Source of the DNA: CAVTUU01 sp045804965
GTDB taxonomy: Bacteria; Chloroflexota; Chloroflexia; Thermomicrobiales; UBA6265
Assembly (NCBI GenBank): GCA_045804965.1
Contig: JBJMMD010000016.1
Location: 124,001 to 188,000 of the forward strand
Direction of reading: 5' to 3'
Length of the DNA stretch: 64,000 nt
Part shown: positions 14,757-23,251 of the stretch, piece by piece
Numbering within the stretch: position 1 is the stretch's first letter
Layout of the letters: each line of letters begins with the position of its first letter
Program-made: the position numbers and the translations under genes
Notes under the pieces: model-generated
The model's database searches: none
Told to the model about the DNA's origin: nothing
What the model saw: the letters and a program-made list of their open reading frames with translations, nothing else

Positions 14757-15890
14757 TCAACTTTCGAGTCCAAACCAGCGGGCCTTGCGGCTGGAGCCAA
14801 AGGCTGTCTTCTCGGCGCGCAACTCTCGGGACGGCGGTTCGAGCGCCGCGCGGGTCGATGGCCCGCCGAGGAAGTTGACGTCGACCTTCCCGACTTGTCC
14901 GCGTCCGAACTCGAGATAACAGATACCGGCGCCCTCGTAGCGGGTTTCATCCGCCGCAGCATGGGCCTGCGCGATGAGTTGTTGCGCGACGATCTTGGCT
15001 TGGCCCTCGGAAAAAACACCTGCCCGCGGTACGCCTACACTGGCTACGTCACCAAAGGCATAGACATCTGGAAAGCGCGTCTTAAGCGTGTATTTGTCCG
15101 TCGGAATCCACCCGTTCTCAGTCAGGCACGAATCGATCACGACTTTTGGAGCGACGTGCAAGGGTATGGCCAGGACGAGGTCGGCCTCGACCGCGCGACC
15201 GTCGGCCAATCGCACGGTCCGGCCTTCATCTTCGATCGCGGTGATCTTGGCGCTGCCCATGAACGTGATGTCCCGATCGACGAGCGCGGCGAGGACCGCA
15301 GCGCCCACCTCGGGTGAGACCGGGAGCGGCGTCGGTTGCGGCGAGACGAGTGTGATGGTCGACGTCTCCCGCAGACCGCGCTCAACCAGGAAGTCGTGCA
15401 TCAACATCGAACACTCGCTTGGGGCTGGAGGACACTTGTAGTGCGGCGTGGTGACCGCGATGACGACTTTGCCGCCTGCGAATCCCGCCAGGACGTCTCG
15501 CAGTTCTTCCGCTCCCTTGACCGAGTAGAACTCATGGCCAAACTCGACGAGACCTGGCGTCGCCGACGGATCGAGATCGGCGCCGAGGGCGACGACCAGC
15601 ACATCGCCCTCGTAGCTTCCCCGGTCGGTGACCGCGCGTTTGCGCGCAGGATCTATCGACAGAATCGTCTCCTGGCGAAACTTGACCCCCGGCTTAGCAA
15701 ACGCGCGGTACGGCATTCGGACCGCTGCCGGCTCCTCCCGACCGAACATCACATCCAGCTTGGAAAACCCGAAGATGAAGCTGTCGTTCTGGTCGATCAG
15801 CGTCACCGCGACTTCGTCGCCGAGGGCATCTGAGAGGCACGTGGCGAGTTCGAGTCCACCAAAGCCGGCGCCTAGAATCAAAACGTGCAC
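14757..15890 (-). CDS. FAD/NAD(P)-dependent oxidoreductase, sulfide:quinone reductase-like
   Basis: 377 residues. FAD-binding GAGFGG at residues 7-12. The second dinucleotide region is near 140, and a CPPAPSEC stretch gives Cys153 and Cys160. The C-terminal FAD contact YAFGDVASVG (about 285-295) is present. The arrangement of two Cys after the central strand resembles sulfide:quinone oxidoreductase and flavocytochrome c sulfide dehydrogenase. The product could oxidise sulfide to polysulfide with electrons to quinone; a type II NADH dehydrogenase is less likely given the Cys pair. ATG start. It is convergent with the sigma factor gene. Confidence 0.82.
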   Translation of the reverse strand: MHVLILGAGFGGLELATCLSDALGDEVAVTLIDQNDSFIFGFSKLDVMFGREEPAAVRMPYRAFAKPGVKFRQETILSIDPARKRAVTDRGSYEGDVLVVALGADLDPSATPGLVEFGHEFYSVKGAEELRDVLAGFAGGKVVIAVTTPHYKCPPAPSECSMLMHDFLVERGLRETSTITLVSPQPTPLPVSPEVGAAVLAALVDRDITFMGSAKITAIEDEGRTVRLADGRAVEADLVLAIPLHVAPKVVIDSCLTENGWIPTDKYTLKTRFPDVYAFGDVASVGVPRAGVFSEGQAKIVAQQLIAQAHAAADETRYEGAGICYLEFGRGQVGKVDVNFLGGPSTRAALEPPSRELRAEKTAFGSSRKARWFGLES

Positions 15891-15994
15891 ACCACGCCCC
15901 CTTCGCCCACCGGACCGTACTCAATTCGAAGCAATGATCATTGATTTTACTGCTGGATCTGCTGTCGTGCGTACTGATGCCACACGATGACATG

Positions 15995-16627
15995 TTATCG
16001 CGGCTGGGCTGGCTTCCGAAGGTACGGCTTGATCGTCTTGTACCCTGGGTAGCGCAGCGCCGCATCCGCGTCGGAGACGGCCGGGATAATGATGACATCG
16101 TCCCCAGCCCGCCAATCAGCCGGCGTTGCGACCTGGTAAGTCGCGGTCAATTGCAGGGAATCGATCACCCGCAAGATCTCGCCGAAGTCGCGTCCAGTCG
16201 ATGCCAGATAGGTCAGCGTCAGTTTCACCTTTTTGTCGGGACCGACGACGAAAACCGATCGCACCGTAGCGGTGGTGCTGGCGTTTGGATGGATCATTCC
16301 GTACATCGACGCGACTTCGCGATCTTGGTCGGCGACGACTGGGTAGTCTGGGCGAGACCCGGTGACGTCTTCGATGTCTCAGAGCCAACGCTCGTGCGAA
16401 TCGAGCGGATCGACGCTGACCGCAAGCACCTTCGTGTTGCGCTTGGCGAACTCACCTTTGAGTCGCGCCACTGCACCGAGCTCAGTCGTGCAGACGGGGG
16501 TGAAATCGGCGGGATGCGAGAAGAGCACGCCTCAGTCACTTCCAAGAAACTCATGAAAGTCGATCGGTCCTGCGGTCGTTTCCGCCTGGAAGTTCGGAGC
16601 TTCGTCGCCCAATTGAACTGAAGCCAT
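15995..16627 (-). pseudogene. 1-Cys peroxiredoxin (Prx6-like) interrupted by two in-frame TGA codons
   Basis: A 211-codon frame with a strong ribosome site (AGGAGG, about 6 bases before ATG 16627) encodes an almost complete Prx6-type peroxidase. The peroxidatic Cys46 is in HPADFTPVCTTELG, the resolving helices follow, and the Prx C-terminal domain ends LRYPGYKTIKPYLR. TGA codons stand at position 32 (16534-16532), where relatives have Trp (GDSWGVLFSHP), and at position 83 (16381-16379) after ERWL. No frameshift is present. Other genes here end in TGA, so a reassigned code is unlikely, and the catalytic Cys is encoded normally, so selenocysteine is not the explanation. Probably a recent pseudogene. 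Confidence 0.8.
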
Positions 16628-16809
16628 CGTGCACCTCCTAGAATGCTGAAACAGAACGACGCGGAAGCAAAGAGGATGAAACACACGAATGTTTCCTCCC
16701 TGAATCAAGTTAGACGAAGGCGACCGCCGTGAAGTGCGTACAAATTCGTGATTCTTGGGAAGCGTTGTCTGTGGTGACTTGGCCAGGGAGCGCACCAGAC
16801 TCCACGCGG

Positions 16810-19443
16810 CTATTGCGAGTGCGTTGCCGCTTCGGGCGCGACCAAGTTAGCGGCAAGGGCTGTCCGCGCAGCCGCCGTGCGCGTGGGGACACCGAGCTTG
16901 GCGAGGAGGCGGGCGACATGGCCATCCACGGTGCGGACACTGATGAAGAGGGCGTCGGCGATTTCGCGGTCGGTGCGGCCTTCGGCGAGGAGGACGAGGA
17001 CATCCCGTTCCCGTTGGGTCAAGGCAGCATCCGCGCCGGCGAGCGGCTTTCTGCTTGATGAACGATCCGGACCCAGAGCCTGCGCCTCAGCAATCGCGGC
17101 CACGAGTGAAAGTTTGCGGCCCGCCAACCATGCCGACTGGCACCTATGTAACCCCAGCGCCGCCTCAACGTTCGCTTTCGCTCGATCGTAGGCTGGCCCG
17201 TCCGTCGACGAGACCACGCCGCCGAATCGTTCCCGCAGCGCTTCGGCTGCACCCAAGAGCCGGGTCGCTTGCTCCGGTTGCCGCCACGCCGTGGCGGCAA
17301 CCGCTGTTCCCGCCAGCGCATCTGCTATCAGACGAAGGTCCCCACGTTCGCCCACGAGCGCGAGGATTTCGCAGTAAAACGCAACCGAACCGGTTTAATC
17401 GCCTTGGTCGCGCGCCACATCGCCGAGATCGCACAACGAGCGAACGATCCCGAGGTGGTAGCCGTGCTCGCGAGAAATGTGAAGCGACTGTTCGCGCCGC
17501 GCTCTCGCCTCCTCCAGGTTCCCCCGGCCGTGTGCAGCTAGGCCGAGATTCGCTAGTGCCATTCCGGTTAAGGCCGCATCCACGACTGGATCGCCGATGG
17601 CTGCGGCGGAGAAGAGCGCCTCCTCGAGGAAGCGATGGGCCCGATCATAGGCACCCCGCTGGGTCGCAAGGCTACCGAGCGTAACGAGAACGTAGGCAGT
17701 CGTGACCGCATCCTCCCGCTTCCGGGAGATTGCCAGGCCATGGTTGAGAAAGGCTTCCGCCCGCTCTATTTCGCCTTGAAACCTGAGCAGCCTGCCGAAA
17801 CCGACGAGGACTCGCCCCTGCGCTACACTCGCCGTGTCTTGCGTGCTTGCCAATGCCCGCTCTAACCACGTGTGACCCTCCAAATAGTGGCTGTGAGCGA
17901 ACCAATACTCGCTTAGCGCGGCGGCGAGACGTAGGAGGCGACGTGGTCGCCGTGCAGATGAAACCAAGCGAGCGCGACGTGGAGATTGCCGTGCTCGGAC
18001 GCTAAACGCTGTAGCTGGCGTTCACCGTTTGGCAGGAACATCGCCTGTCTGCTCCGCTCTGCCAAATCCAGGCACCAGGCCGCGTGCGCGGCGCCGATAG
18101 CATCGCCTTCATCCTCGGCTACGGCCTGCTCCCACGCGAACTCACGAACTGTCTCGAGCAATGAGAAACGCGCCTCTTCGCTCCCATATTCGCGACGTAC
18201 CAGACTTTTGTCAACGAGCGAGCCAATACGGTCGAGGACGAGGATGGGTGAACCGTCAGACTCCAGTCCGATCACCGATTCCACCGCCTCCGGGGTGAAC
18301 CCACCGGCGAAGATAGACAGACGCCGCAAGAGCGCCTGTTCATCCGGGGCCAGCAGGTCATAGCCCCATGCAATCGCGGCACGCATTGTTTGGAGACGGG
18401 CCGGTTGGTCGCGTGCTCCGCCTGTGAGCAAGGGGAGTCGCGGCTCTAGGCGCGACAGCAGGGCTTGTGGCGCCAGAAGATTGGTGCGGGCGGCCGCCAG
18501 CTCGATCGCAAGCGGTAGTCCGTCAAGACGCCGGCACACTTCCGCCACGTCTTCGGCATTCGCCGCGGTGAGTGCGAAATCCGGCGCTACAGCCTGAGCC
18601 CGAGTTACGAAAAGACGAACCGCGGCTGAGGTGATCACCTGGTCGAGCGAGGATATCGTGGCGAGCTCCGGCAACGCCAACTCTGGCACTGGAAACTAGT
18701 GCTCGTCCCAAACGCGCAAGACCGTGCGGCTAGTCACGAGTACCTTTAATCGTGGGCAAGTTGCGAGTAGCGCGGCCACCTTCGGCGCGGCTTCGGCCAC
18801 TCCTTCAAAGTTGTCGAGCAGGAGGAGCAACTTCCGCTGCGCTATGTAGAAGCCGAGGCGCTCGGCGAGCAGCTGGGCGTCAGTCGCCTGCACTCCCACG
18901 ACTCGCGCGATTGCCGCCGGTACCAGCGCCGGAGCGGTCACAGGAGCGAGATCGACGAACCAGACGCCGTCCGCAAACACTTCGCTGAGTTCCGCTACCG
19001 CTTCCAACGCTAAGCGTGTCTTGCCGACGCCGCTTGGTCCGGTCAAGGTGATGAGAGGAACGTCCTCGCGGAGTATCAAGTCCCGGACGATGGCAAGCTC
19101 GCACCCGCGCCCGAGCAAAGGTGTGCGTGGACGGGGGAGCGTACGCATTCCTACCGGTTCCAAATTCGGGAGACGAGACGAGGTGGAGAGGGGCGGCGAT
19201 CTTCTCTGTTCGAGGCGAGGCGGCGCGTGCGGAGCGCGTCCGAAAGCGGGTGAAGGCGTCCGGGGCGATCCGATAAACGCCGCCATGTTTGGTCGCCGGT
19301 AGGTCGCCTCTGGCAATAGCGCGTCGTATTGTGCGTTCACTGACACCAAGGACCTCGGCAGCCTCGCGGGCTGACAGCGGCCACGTGTCCGCTGCGCCGG
19401 ACACTTCAGCAAGCTCTGCCCAGCCCGGTGTCCGCTCGTCCAT
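16810..19443 (-). pseudogene. Decayed ATPase/TPR regulator: excisionase-type HTH, NB-ARC-like ATPase, TPR, LuxR HTH
   Basis: Pieces of one large regulator remain in order. First is an excisionase-like helix-turn-helix (SAREAAEVLGVSERTIRR, near 19380). Next is a P-loop ATPase (Walker A GPSGVGKTR near 19035; LLLLLDNFEGVAEAA near 18810), then winged and TPR-like helices, and a C-terminal LuxR helix-turn-helix (LTQRERDVLVLLAEGRTDRE near 17010). A frameshift lies around 19160-19200 in a CTCGTCTCGTCTCC run, TAG at 18698-18696 replaces an expected Glu, another frameshift lies around 17930-17965, and TAA lies at 17397-17395. Intact relatives are about 880 residues. This copy cannot make full-length protein. 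Confidence 0.85.
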
Positions 19444-19731
19444 AATCACCGAAGAATGCGCGATGGGACTGGTGCACGCAAGGATGGTTGCCCCAGGCGA
19501 CCAGAATCTTACGACTACTGCCGCCCGTCTTGTGCTCGTCGCGCTGGAACGTTGGTGAGGCTACGCCGGGCTGGAATTTCACTTGGGCGCGGACGGTGGG
19601 AAATCTTCATTCACCCAGCATAAGCTTTGGCATGTGATGTGCTTTTATGTGAAGTGAGAGTGATCCGTGGAACCCGATACGAGGGGCTCGGCGGAGCTGT
19701 TGTCGATAAGAGAAGGAGGTTAGGAAGAACG

Positions 19732-19998
19732 ATGGTTACGCGATCGGTTGACGACGTCCGCACTGAGCGCGCCGTCCAAACGCCCGTCCGCAATTACTGG
19801 GACGAGACGAAGATCTCGTTCCTTACGACGGAGTTTTGGGCATTCATCGCTGCTGTTGTTGGAGTCGCGATTGCCACTCAGCAACTCGACAATTTGGATG
19901 CCTGGGACGGCTGGCGGCTCATCACCGCATTAGCTATTGGGTATATGCTAAGCCGGGGTCTGGCGAAGGCTGGCAGCGCCCATCCAGACGAGCACTAA
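19732..19998 (+). CDS. Small membrane protein
   Basis: 88 residues with two hydrophobic segments (about 34-49 FWAFIAAVVGVAIATQ and 60-76 WRLITALAIGYMLSRGLAK). The cytosolic N-terminus holds a few acidic residues. The pattern ending in YMLSRGLAKAG is common to short uncharacterised membrane proteins of Chloroflexota and Actinomycetota. ATG 19732 was chosen for the purine-rich AGGAGG/GGAAG upstream; the open frame extends 105 bases further upstream without protein-like composition. Function unknown. Confidence 0.75.
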   Translation: MVTRSVDDVRTERAVQTPVRNYWDETKISFLTTEFWAFIAAVVGVAIATQQLDNLDAWDGWRLITALAIGYMLSRGLAKAGSAHPDEH

Positions 19999-20142
19999 TC
20001 CGCGATTACGTCGCTATTAAGCTCGTACGTCGGAGCGGCCTCGCGCGTGGAGAACCACGCCGGGGCCGCTCCGGCATATTCTCGGTCATTCTTCTTGGGC
20101 GATCAGCTGATCGTGCCAGACGACGTTTGCCAAGGATGCGAT

Positions 20143-20547
20143 ATGAAAAACGATCCAGACGACGAGACATCAGGCGCCAGCCGCAACGAGAAGCTTGTCA
20201 ACCGCCTAGCCATGGCGCAGGCCACGTATTTTGTTGCCACTGGTGTCTGGCCATTGATCGATCTGCGTTCGTTTGAATGGGTGAGCGGACCGAAGGTCGA
20301 TGACTGGCTGGTCAAGACCGTTGGTATCGAGGTCGCGGTCGTCGGGGCCGTGCTTGCGTTCGCGACGCGAAGCAAACGCATCACCCCGGAGATCGAGCTG
20401 CTTGCGGTGGGGAACGCGCTCGGTCTTACCGCCATCGACCTCGTCTATGTCAGCCGCCGAGTGATTCGTCCGATCTATCTGCTTGACGCCGCGATTGAGG
20501 TTGGATTCGCCGCGGGCTGGTTAGCGCTCCGCCATAGCCGACCGTAA
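20143..20547 (+). CDS. Small multi-span membrane protein
   Basis: 134 residues from ATG 20143 with AAGGA upstream. A charged N-terminus (about 20 residues) is followed by four hydrophobic segments: ATYFVATGVWPLIDL, GIEVAVVGAVLAFAT, ELLAVGNALGLTAIDLVYV and LLDAAIEVGFAAGWLAL. It is not recognised beyond a general resemblance to small membrane proteins of unknown function. A hairpin at 20590-20608 may end the transcript. Confidence 0.7.
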   Translation: MKNDPDDETSGASRNEKLVNRLAMAQATYFVATGVWPLIDLRSFEWVSGPKVDDWLVKTVGIEVAVVGAVLAFATRSKRITPEIELLAVGNALGLTAIDLVYVSRRVIRPIYLLDAAIEVGFAAGWLALRHSRP

Positions 20548-20589
20548 CGGCCGCGAGTTGGCGTTCCCGTTTCCTTCCTGCGATGATGC

Positions 20590-20608
20590 TGCCCTCAACA
20601 TGAGGGCA
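20590..20608 (+). terminator. Terminator-like hairpin
   Basis: 8-bp stem TGCCCTCA / TGAGGGCA with a 3-base loop, 42 bases after the stop at 20547, followed by AAGCTTTTGG. The U-tract is weak. Confidence 0.45.
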
Positions 20609-20629
20609 AAGCTTTTGGAGAGTGGAATC

Positions 20630-20665
20630 GTGGCTAGCAACACGCCTGCCCTACCTACATCCTGA
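20630..20665 (+). pseudogene. Relic of the start region of the CrtI-like oxidoreductase gene
   Basis: The 21 bases at 20630-20650 are identical to 23252-23272, the first seven codons (GTG start) of the CrtI-like gene. Both are preceded by a GGAG ribosome-site-like stretch, and a CCTGCGAT block occurs roughly 60 bases upstream in both. After 20650 the copy diverges and stops at TGA after 11 residues. It looks like the surviving 5' end of a duplicated or displaced gene. Confidence 0.6.
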
Positions 20666-20826
20666 ATGTGCTCCTTCGATGCCTTTCGCCCTGGCGGTTC
20701 GCTGTGAACCTTAGTTCGGGCTTGACATCGACGGCGCTAGGTATAGTCTGACCTCCAACCGAACATCATCCAGCCGGGCGCGAGTCGATTCATCGTCGCG
20801 CCTTCGATGTGGGGGGAGGCTGCCCG

Positions 20827-21759
20827 TTGCAGCGCGTTTTTCCCTGGTGGCTTCGGGCATTCCTCATCGCTGGCGCGATCGAAGCGATTGCGATTGGCGC
20901 AAGTAGTTGGCTCGCGCCCCAAGGCTCGTTATCTCGCCGTCTTTTGCCGGTCTCGGGGGGAACGTTGAACTATTCGTCCGCGACCTACTCCGGCTTCGAT
21001 CCGGCAAACCCCGCTTCCTCAGCGCCGAATCCGAGCGCGTTCGCTCTGGCACGTCTACAACCGCTGAACGCTCGAGTGATTGGCGCCCTCTACCTTGCCG
21101 GTGCGGTCGGCCTCATAGCCTCGTACTTGGCTCGGCAAGCGCTTGACGCCCGCATCTTCATCTTTGGGTTCGGGTTCATCGCTAGCTCGCTCTTGCTCAT
21201 CACCCTCGCTTACTGGACGGACTTCACCGCCGATCATATTCCCTATGGCTGGTTGATCTCATACATCGTCGACCCGCTCGTTGCCGCAATCGCTATCTTG
21301 GCTTTGGGACTGATGAGACCGACATTGCCGGGCCCGCACCGCCTGACTCCACTCTTGCTGTTCGAAGGTGCGGTATTGGGCTTATGTGGGCTGCTCTTGC
21401 TGCTGGCGCCACGAACGGCCGCGAAACTTTGGCCCTGGACAATCAATGACCTTCTGGCCCGGATTTACGCCTGCTTCTTACTCGGATTTGCGCTCGGTGC
21501 ACTTCTCGCCGCATGGGAGAAGCGTGTACTGGCGATCAGACCGTTCGCGATTGCCTCGGCCGCGATGCCGCTCTTTGTCATCATCGCTTCCGTTCGGTAC
21601 CTTGACCTACTGAGGCACGGTCTTCGCGAGTGGACCTGGTTCGGAACGTTCAGTCTCCTCGGCCTCCTCTTTGTTGCCTTCCTCCCATCGCTCTTCCGCG
21701 AAGAGCCTCGTACGTTTAATGCGGCGAAACCGACCGGTTCTGCCCGCGCGACAGACTGA
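20827..21759 (+). CDS. Multi-span membrane protein, unknown function
   Basis: 310 residues with eight or nine hydrophobic segments spread along the whole length, and a 45-residue loop after the first segment containing Ser/Pro/Ala. It is not assigned to a family. TTG 20827 is chosen because GGGGAGG lies 7 bases upstream; the frame is also open from GTG 20809, but that would put the ribosome site inside the gene. The end overlaps the next gene by 41 bases, implying coupled expression. The two following genes are also membrane proteins, which suggests a membrane-related operon. Confidence 0.72.
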   Translation: MQRVFPWWLRAFLIAGAIEAIAIGASSWLAPQGSLSRRLLPVSGGTLNYSSATYSGFDPANPASSAPNPSAFALARLQPLNARVIGALYLAGAVGLIASYLARQALDARIFIFGFGFIASSLLLITLAYWTDFTADHIPYGWLISYIVDPLVAAIAILALGLMRPTLPGPHRLTPLLLFEGAVLGLCGLLLLLAPRTAAKLWPWTINDLLARIYACFLLGFALGALLAAWEKRVLAIRPFAIASAAMPLFVIIASVRYLDLLRHGLREWTWFGTFSLLGLLFVAFLPSLFREEPRTFNAAKPTGSARATD

Positions 21760-22198
21760 CCGGGCCGTGGAAGCGTTGCGCTCCATTGCGCCAAGGCTGC
21801 TCCGCCCATTCCTCTGGGTGCTCGGCGGTGGGCTCTTTGCCCAAGGCGTGCTCACGGTCATCATCCTCGCCTTTACCCACGAGGTGGCGCAAAAAACGCA
21901 CGGAGTGCTCAACCACGATGCTCGCCACGGAACACTCCACATCATTTGGGGGCTAGCGGTCTTGTCCCTGCTCCGCATTGGTGTCGGAGAACGTGGCTTG
22001 GCCTGGGCCGCCGTGATTTTCGGTCTGTTCTACGTGACGCTGGGTGTGCTTGGCATCGCGCTTCACGACCCATTCGGTCTACAGCTTGGCACGGGTGAAA
22101 ATGGATTCCATTTCATCATTGGACCGTCAGCGCTGGTCGTCGGCGGCTTAACGCTCTGGGCGCGGGCGGCGTCCGCGAAAATCGAATTGGCGATGTAA
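21719..22198 (+). CDS. DUF4383-like membrane protein
   Basis: 159 residues. Four hydrophobic segments follow a basic N-terminus (LWVLGGGLFAQGVLTVIILA, LHIIWGLAVLSLL, LAWAAVIFGLFYVTLGVLGI, FIIGPSALVVGGLTLW), with the conserved sequence NHDARHGTLHIIWG before the second. This pattern resembles DUF4383, four-helix proteins of unknown function in Actinomycetota and Chloroflexota. ATG 21719 lies within the end of the previous gene; the upstream 16 in-frame codons overlap it further and are not needed. Family assignment is by eye. Confidence 0.7.
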   Translation: MRRNRPVLPARQTDRAVEALRSIAPRLLRPFLWVLGGGLFAQGVLTVIILAFTHEVAQKTHGVLNHDARHGTLHIIWGLAVLSLLRIGVGERGLAWAAVIFGLFYVTLGVLGIALHDPFGLQLGTGENGFHFIIGPSALVVGGLTLWARAASAKIELAM

Positions 22199-22234
22199 TC
22201 GAGTGGCACGGACACCCTTTACGTGAAAGGGAGG

Positions 22235-23152
22235 ATGATGGTCGTTTATGAGTTGATCGCTGCGCTCGTGATCGTCGCGATCGCCATCAAGATCTTCGAG
22301 GGACGGATGCCGCTTGCGGTCTACCGCGCCGGGATTCTGCTCTACGTCGGGGTACCCTTCCTCGCGCTAACCTACGCGATCTGGTCGGGCTGGGGCCGAT
22401 GGATCGGTAACCGTGAGTTCGCGCTCTTTCTGATTTTCGCGCTCTTAACAGGCATCGGCACTGGCGTCGGATACCATCGCCTCCTGACCCATCACAGCTT
22501 TGAAACACGCTCGCCAATCAAGTTCTTCTTTCTGGCCTTAGGCGCAATGGCTTTGCCGACACGCCCCGTCGACTTCGCCGCAAACCACCTCAAGCATCAT
22601 GCCTTTTCCGACCATGATGGCGACCCGCACAGCCCGCTCGACGGGCTCTTTCATGCCCACTTCGGATGGATCTTGAAGGCGTCGAAGCCAGAGCGGGAGC
22701 GCTATTGCAAAAGCCTGCTCGACGACCCAGTGGTGATGTTTATTGATCACACGCCGATGCTCTGGTTCGGCCTGGGGCTCTTCATTCCTTATCTCATCGC
22801 CGGTTGGCAGGGATTGCTTTGGGGCGGGCTGATCCGCCTTTGCTACCACAATCACGTCACCTTCGCCGTCAATTCGATCTGCCACACCTTCGGGGATCGC
22901 CCGTTCGCGACGAGCGATGAGAGCCGCAACAATTGGTTGATCGGACTACTTGCCTTCGGGGAAGGCTGGCACAACAACCATCATGCCTTCCCTGGCATGG
23001 CGTCCCACGGCATGGGTTGGCGACAAGTCGACCTCAATGGGCTGGTCATTCGGGGACTGGCGTCGCTCGGTCTGGCCTGGAAAGTCAAGCAGCCGTCGCC
23101 TGAGCTGATCGCTCGTCGCCGCATCCTTCCAGAACCATCCGTCGCCGACTAA
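22235..23152 (+). CDS. Acyl-CoA / fatty acid desaturase
   Basis: Membrane-bound di-iron desaturase introducing a double bond (delta-9 type by family) into acyl chains. The three His boxes are intact: HRLLTHH (about residue 81), HLKHHAFSDH (about 118) and HNNHH (about 246). Four membrane segments surround them. The length of 305 residues is normal for the bacterial acyl-CoA desaturase class. A GGGAGG runs directly into tandem ATG codons at 22235 and 22238; GTG 22223 is a less likely start. Electrons would come from a ferredoxin or reductase not encoded beside it. It may tune membrane fluidity. Confidence 0.92.
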   Translation: MMVVYELIAALVIVAIAIKIFEGRMPLAVYRAGILLYVGVPFLALTYAIWSGWGRWIGNREFALFLIFALLTGIGTGVGYHRLLTHHSFETRSPIKFFFLALGAMALPTRPVDFAANHLKHHAFSDHDGDPHSPLDGLFHAHFGWILKASKPERERYCKSLLDDPVVMFIDHTPMLWFGLGLFIPYLIAGWQGLLWGGLIRLCYHNHVTFAVNSICHTFGDRPFATSDESRNNWLIGLLAFGEGWHNNHHAFPGMASHGMGWRQVDLNGLVIRGLASLGLAWKVKQPSPELIARRRILPEPSVAD

Positions 23153-23251
23153 GGGCCCTGAGCCATCGCATTGAATCGAGTTGGCGTCAGAGAGCGCTGC
23201 CTGCGATCATTACCACCATGCGGAACGTTCACGTCAATTGGGAGTGGGTTG

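Noticed and set aside
15995..16627. Selenocysteine or TGA-to-Trp recoding in the peroxiredoxin
   Set aside because: The active-site Cys is an ordinary codon, no SECIS-like element was evident just after the TGA codons, and TGA ends other genes in the window, so pseudogenisation is the simpler reading.
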